64,000 nucleotides of DNA from Allokutzneria multivorans (GTDB lineage Bacteria; Actinomycetota; Actinomycetes; Mycobacteriales; Pseudonocardiaceae): positions 248,001 through 312,000 of the forward strand of contig NZ_BAABAL010000005.1 in NCBI RefSeq assembly GCF_039537405.1. Reading direction: 5' to 3'. Within the stretch, counting starts at the first letter, position 1. Each line of letters begins with the position of its first letter. A program made the position numbers and the translations under genes. The notes under the pieces are model-generated. The model was not told the origin of the DNA and did not search any database. It saw only the letters and a list, made by a program, of their open reading frames with translations. Below, one piece after another: positions 60,091-64,000 of the stretch.

Positions 60091-63030
60091 CTACGCGAGG
60101 TGGGTGGTGGCGGTGGGGGAAGCGAGCAGCGCGGAGAGCTGGTGGCGTTGGGGCCAGCGGCCGAGCACGTGGGCCAATGCGCGGGCCAGGCCGGAGGGAG
60201 CCTCGGTGGTGTGGAGGCGGCCGGAGTCGTCGCGCCACCACTCGGCCTCGTGCTCCGCTCCACGCACGCTCACCACGAGGCGGTCGTGCAGGACGACCTC
60301 GCCGTCGGGGAAGGGCACGCCGATGAGGTCGCACGCCTCCACGACGCCGTCGAGGTCGGCCCACTCGGACGCGGTGCCGGTGCTGACCACGGACGCCTGC
60401 GCGTAGTCCGACGCGAGCGGGAGATCGAGCAGGTCGGCGAGGACTTCGGGCGTGCCACCGCCGACGAGCGTGCCCGCGTCGAGCACGGGCAGCAGCCACG
60501 GGCCGTCGAGCACCACGGCGTACTCGGTGGACACGACGTCGCCGGTGAGCGCGCGGACGAACTCGGGAACGTCCACATCGGAGGGTTCGAACAGCCCGTC
60601 GGAGACGGCGCCCGCGAGCACCGAGTGCGCGCGCAACATGGTGCCGTCGCGCACGAGCCGGTCCTCATCCCCTAGGCGCGCAAGGAGATCCTCGGCGTCG
60701 AAGGCGTCGTCGACCGAGAGGCCGGAGCGCACGCCGAGCTGCACCAACAGGTCCTCGGACAGCTCCTCGGCGGGCACGACCTCGTAGAGCCCGGCGAGGT
60801 CGTCGGCCTCCGGCAACCGCCAGTGCGTCGGCGGCAACCCGTCGAGCAGCGCGTAGCGGGTCAGCCACCAGCCGGTGTAGCCGTCCGGCTGCGTCAACGC
60901 CCGCCAGGTGTCGGGGTCGGCCGCGAGCAACCGCAGCGCGGCGGGCCACGCGTCGTCGGCGACCAGGTCGAGGTCGCGGACCGCGCGCAGCTCGGAGGGC
61001 GGGTTCGCGTCCCCATCGATCTCCTCCCACCACGCCGATTCGTCGGCGAGGCGGTGATCGGGGCCGACCGGGGACTGGTCGACGAGCACGGTGAAGCCGT
61101 CGAGCACGCCGACCGCCCGCAGCGTCTCAGCGGACCACTTCGCCGCCAGGTCTTCGGAGAGCACGCCCAGCGGAGCGTCCTCCTCGAAGATGTCCAGCAG
61201 CGGGGAACTCGGCAGCAGCAGCTCGTCGGCGCGGTGGATCTCGCCCTCGGCGTCGCGCAGCGCGAGCGCGCCGAGCCACTCGCGCGGACCGGCCCGTTCG
61301 ACCAGGCGGAGCACGGCGTCGGCGAGCGCGTCGGCGTCAAGGTCGAGCCCGGCTTCGGCGTCGGCCACGCTGCGCTCGACTGAGGCCCGGAGTTCTGGCG
61401 CGTCGAGGAGTTCGTCTGCTCCGGCACGCCCAGCGCCGAGGCGCTCCAACAGCGGGTGCACGGCGTCCGCGTGCACCAGACGGAGACCGAGAGCGTCCAC
61501 AGTGGACAGATCGGTGTCGAGCACCAGGGTGCCGCGCGGGCCGATCGCCATGCGACCGTCGGTCAGCGGAACGGGCAGCGCGGAAAGTTCCTCGCTCGCC
61601 CTCGGGTCGGCGTCCAGCAGCTCGGAAACCGCTTCGTAGAGCCGTTTCCACCACTCCGGCGCGCGGTCGAACCCGGTGACCGACTCGACCAGCTCGGCGA
61701 GCCGGATGCGCGCAACACCCAACGCCTGCAACGCTTTCGCGTGCGAGTTCTGCGCGAACTCAGCGGGAAGCAGGTTCGGCACCACGTCGGCGAGCAGCTC
61801 GGCCAGCTCGGCGGAGGGCCGGTCCAGCACGCGAGCCCGCGACGGCGCGATGTCCTCCTCGGCGACCGAGGTCAGCCACGGAACCTGGCGCAATGCGGAA
61901 AGCACCGCATCGCGCAGCTTTCCGTCCACATCGGACAGTGGGAAGCCGGGAAGCGGCACCAGGGCGGTGCGGTGCTCGACCGGCAACGTCAGCAACAGGT
62001 CGGGGTAGCACCGCGCTGCGGCTTCCAGGACGCGGTCGGTGGCGGGACCCGCCATCAGCCTGCGCCGCGACGGCTCGACCGGCAGGGTCGCCAAGAGCCT
62101 TGCCGGCAACGACATCCGCTCGTCGGTCGGCGTGGGCGTGTGCAGGACGTCCTGAGCGAGCGGCTCGGGCGCTCCCCCGGAGTCGAGCTGCACGGCCCAG
62201 CAGACCGTCCACTCAGGACGGAGGCGGGCTTCGGCTCCGAGGCCGTGCAGGTCGTCCTCGCCGAGCGTGCCGTCCCTGCGGTGCACGTGCCAGGTGGTCG
62301 AGCCCGAATCCCCACCGATGTCACTGTGCACGCGGAGGTTTCCGTCGGGCAGGTCCTCGCGGCGCCAGCTCCGGCCGTCGATCTCCACCTCGGCCAGGCC
62401 GGGCAGGGCGAGCAGCAGGTCCTCCGCCTCGGCGGCGAAGCCCTTGATCACCTCGTCGGGGTCGATGTCCGCGCGCAGCGGCAGCCGGACCTCGGTGGCG
62501 AAGCCCTCGGGCACACCCGGCTCGTCCTCGCCGACCGGCCACACCAGGCGCAGCACCGGCACGGCGCCCCCGCGCTCGGCGAGCGCTTCGGCGACGGTCG
62601 GCAGGTCCGCGCTCACCGAACGCGTGTGGTCGGCGGAGAACGCGATGCCGCCGGAGGTCGAGACGACCCTGGGCTCATCGGTCACCGCGAGCACCGCGGA
62701 GAAGCCGACGCCGAAGCGGCCGACGCGGTTGGAGTCCTTCTTGGGCGAGGCGCGCAGCGAGGCCAGCGCCGCGACGCCCTGCGCGGTCAGCGCCTCACCG
62801 GTGTTCGCGGCGCGCAGCTCTCCGTCCACAATGGACAGACGGAGGTGCCCGCCGCTGCCTGCCGCGTCGGCGGCGTTCTGCGCCAGCTCGACGAGCAGCC
62901 GGTCGCGGTAGCCGCCGTAGCGCAGGTCCTCCTCGGCGTTGGCGTCCTCGCGGAACCGGGTCGGCGAGGCGCGCCACGCGTCCAGCACCGCCTGCCGCAG
63001 CGCGGCGGTGCCGAAGGGGTCCGTGCTCAT
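60091..63030 (-). CDS. Sacsin-like GHKL ATPase (Hsp90-type N-domain)
   Basis: 979 residues from ATG 63030. The N-terminal Bergerat ATPase has LLVELAQNAADAAGSGG (N-box with Glu and Asn), then RAANTGEAL (G1) and RVGRFGVGFSAVLAVTD (G2), as in Hsp90 and sacsin. The remaining ~700 residues are alpha/beta repeats with acidic loops and no known domain. Members of this family in actinobacteria are always near the DUF3027 gene, as here (ATGA overlap). It could be a chaperone or assembly factor; no activity is published to my knowledge. Two dispersed palindromes lie in it (61495, 62824). Confidence 0.85.
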   Translation of the reverse strand: MSTDPFGTAALRQAVLDAWRASPTRFREDANAEEDLRYGGYRDRLLVELAQNAADAAGSGGHLRLSIVDGELRAANTGEALTAQGVAALASLRASPKKDSNRVGRFGVGFSAVLAVTDEPRVVSTSGGIAFSADHTRSVSADLPTVAEALAERGGAVPVLRLVWPVGEDEPGVPEGFATEVRLPLRADIDPDEVIKGFAAEAEDLLLALPGLAEVEIDGRSWRREDLPDGNLRVHSDIGGDSGSTTWHVHRRDGTLGEDDLHGLGAEARLRPEWTVCWAVQLDSGGAPEPLAQDVLHTPTPTDERMSLPARLLATLPVEPSRRRLMAGPATDRVLEAAARCYPDLLLTLPVEHRTALVPLPGFPLSDVDGKLRDAVLSALRQVPWLTSVAEEDIAPSRARVLDRPSAELAELLADVVPNLLPAEFAQNSHAKALQALGVARIRLAELVESVTGFDRAPEWWKRLYEAVSELLDADPRASEELSALPVPLTDGRMAIGPRGTLVLDTDLSTVDALGLRLVHADAVHPLLERLGAGRAGADELLDAPELRASVERSVADAEAGLDLDADALADAVLRLVERAGPREWLGALALRDAEGEIHRADELLLPSSPLLDIFEEDAPLGVLSEDLAAKWSAETLRAVGVLDGFTVLVDQSPVGPDHRLADESAWWEEIDGDANPPSELRAVRDLDLVADDAWPAALRLLAADPDTWRALTQPDGYTGWWLTRYALLDGLPPTHWRLPEADDLAGLYEVVPAEELSEDLLVQLGVRSGLSVDDAFDAEDLLARLGDEDRLVRDGTMLRAHSVLAGAVSDGLFEPSDVDVPEFVRALTGDVVSTEYAVVLDGPWLLPVLDAGTLVGGGTPEVLADLLDLPLASDYAQASVVSTGTASEWADLDGVVEACDLIGVPFPDGEVVLHDRLVVSVRGAEHEAEWWRDDSGRLHTTEAPSGLARALAHVLGRWPQRHQLSALLASPTATTHLA

Positions 63031-63947
63031 GACTCGGTCGCTGGCGCGGCTTCAGCCTCTGCGACCTCGGTGGCCTCGGTGATCTCCGCCGCGGCCTCGG
63101 CCTCGGGCGAGGGTTCGGCCGAGGGCGGGGTGTCGGTGGACGGCAGGTCCCCGCCGCGCGGCGTGTGATCGATCTCCAGCACGGAGTCGTCGTAGACCAC
63201 CTCGGAGATCGGCACGATCGAGCTGGTGTCGACCTCGGCCTCCGAGTGCGCGCCGCAGCCGTACTCGGCGTGCACGACGCGCCCGTCGGCCGGGGCCAGC
63301 TCGTTGGCGCAGACGCCGAAGGCGGCCCTCAGCGAACCCTGGAGCTGGAGGTAGAAACCGCAGTTGCCGCAGTTGCCGGGCGCGGCCTTGGCCATGTCGC
63401 TGGACGGGCCGAACTCGCCCCGGTGCCAGCGGTCGGCGGCGTCGGTGCGGCCCTCGCGGGAGAGCACGCGCGGGCGGCCGAGGCCGATCTCGTAGGCGAC
63501 CTCCTGCTCACCGGCGTCGTCGTTGAGCACGTAGCCGGGAGCCAGGCGCGGGTCGTCGGGCGCGGTCGGCAGCAGCACGCCGGGGCCGAGGTCACCGGCG
63601 CGGATGCGCTGGTTGTAGGGCACCCAGTCGGGGGCCACGAGGGAGGACGGGCCGGGCAGCAGCACGACCTCGCTGACGGTGACCGGCTCGCCGGCGCCGA
63701 CGACCGCGACGGTCACCGCCCAGCGCCAGCCGCCGTAGCCGGGGTGCGCGGCCTCGAACAGGTGAGTGGCGGTGACGTCGTCCTCGGCCTCGACACCGAC
63801 GTGGTCACCGACCTCGCCACCGGCCTCCTGCGCGGCAGCGCTCCTGGCCAGTTCGAGCGCGTCGACCAGCACCTCAGCGGGTTGCGTGGTCGCCGCGTCG
63901 TGGGTGTCCGCCGAATGGTGGCTGGCAGGAGAGGAGGTGGGCGTCAC
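63027..63947 (-). CDS. DUF3027 protein with a zinc-finger-like cluster
   Basis: 306 residues from GTG 63947. After a disordered N-terminus, residues about 60-230 are a globular domain with SSDMAKAAPGNCGNCGFYLQ (CxxC), FGVCANELAPADGR and EYGCGAHSE, a probable Cys4-type zinc site. The last ~70 residues are Ala/Glu-rich and disordered. DUF3027 is an actinobacterial family of unknown function. It is translated ahead of the sacsin-like ATPase in the same operon with an ATGA overlap, so it is likely its partner. The promoter must be in the 53 bases up to the window edge or beyond. Confidence 0.85.
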   Translation of the reverse strand: MTPTSSPASHHSADTHDAATTQPAEVLVDALELARSAAAQEAGGEVGDHVGVEAEDDVTATHLFEAAHPGYGGWRWAVTVAVVGAGEPVTVSEVVLLPGPSSLVAPDWVPYNQRIRAGDLGPGVLLPTAPDDPRLAPGYVLNDDAGEQEVAYEIGLGRPRVLSREGRTDAADRWHRGEFGPSSDMAKAAPGNCGNCGFYLQLQGSLRAAFGVCANELAPADGRVVHAEYGCGAHSEAEVDTSSIVPISEVVYDDSVLEIDHTPRGGDLPSTDTPPSAEPSPEAEAAAEITEATEVAEAEAAPATES

Positions 63948-64000
63948 GGTTGACGATTGTGCCGCATGTCCGTACGGCGCTCGTCATGCGTGCCAGGCTG

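Overview
The window is GC-rich (about 70%), uses many GTG starts, has tightly overlapping genes and is almost fully coding, which fits an actinobacterial chromosome. The best match is the order Pseudonocardiales (Saccharothrix/Actinosynnema/Lentzea/Saccharopolyspora type). The serC - sepH - MarR ... DUF2537 - TrmH methyltransferase ... DUF2530 series, with citA nearby, follows as I recall it the Mycobacterium tuberculosis Rv0879c-Rv0889c neighbourhood, so much of 32.8-60 kb is conserved core. No rRNA, tRNA, CRISPR array, prophage or IS transposase was seen.

Layout. 0-2 kb: tail of an exported protein, a membrane protein, AhpD and an unknown. 2-4.2 kb: palindromic repeats and a secreted M14 carboxypeptidase. 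4.5-8.2 kb: a compact operon of two small helical proteins, a FtsK/EccC-like ATPase and a coiled-coil protein. 8.2-16.3 kb: tandem GNATs, an amidohydrolase, a VanZ-like protein, an AGPS-like FAD enzyme, a TetR regulator, GlpD and an FBP-domain protein. 16.4-18.5 kb: ABC-2 exporter. 18.6-28 kb: unknown protein, photolyase, citrate synthase, PfkB kinase, amidohydrolase, aldose epimerase, amino-acid permease and a DUF2975/XRE pair. 28-34 kb: arginase family, MFS, membrane protein, PdxH, second citrate synthase. 34-40 kb: two-component system, hydrolase, serC, sepH, MarR. 40-49 kb: heterodimeric ABC exporter, DUF2537, TrmH, glutamate-cysteine ligase family, ABC-F. 49-53.7 kb: cobalamin riboswitch with a btuFCD-like operon ending in a FhuF-like [2Fe-2S] protein, then a superoxide dismutase behind a Nur-like box. 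53.7-64 kb: AAA ATPase, a candidate iron-regulated small RNA, MarR/MFS, unusual secreted hydrolase, purine permease, DUF2530, sacsin-like ATPase and DUF3027.

How genes work together. Metal and cofactor control is visible in the DNA itself: B12 riboswitch -> B12 uptake; Nur-like box -> Fe/Mn-SOD; DtxR/IdeR-type box -> a short terminated transcript. Several operons are translationally coupled by 1-4 bp overlaps (HK-RR, btuFCD-fhuF, the ABC exporter pair, the FtsK operon).

Three repeat families stand out: (1) a ~138-bp element with terminal inverted repeats, two copies; (2) triple palindromes with an exact 30-bp period, three copies, one of them in frame inside a TetR gene; (3) a 13-bp palindrome GTCCA-N3-TGGAC found 13 times, always inside genes. 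These, the FtsK-like operon and the metal/cofactor regulatory sites are the best candidates for something undescribed.
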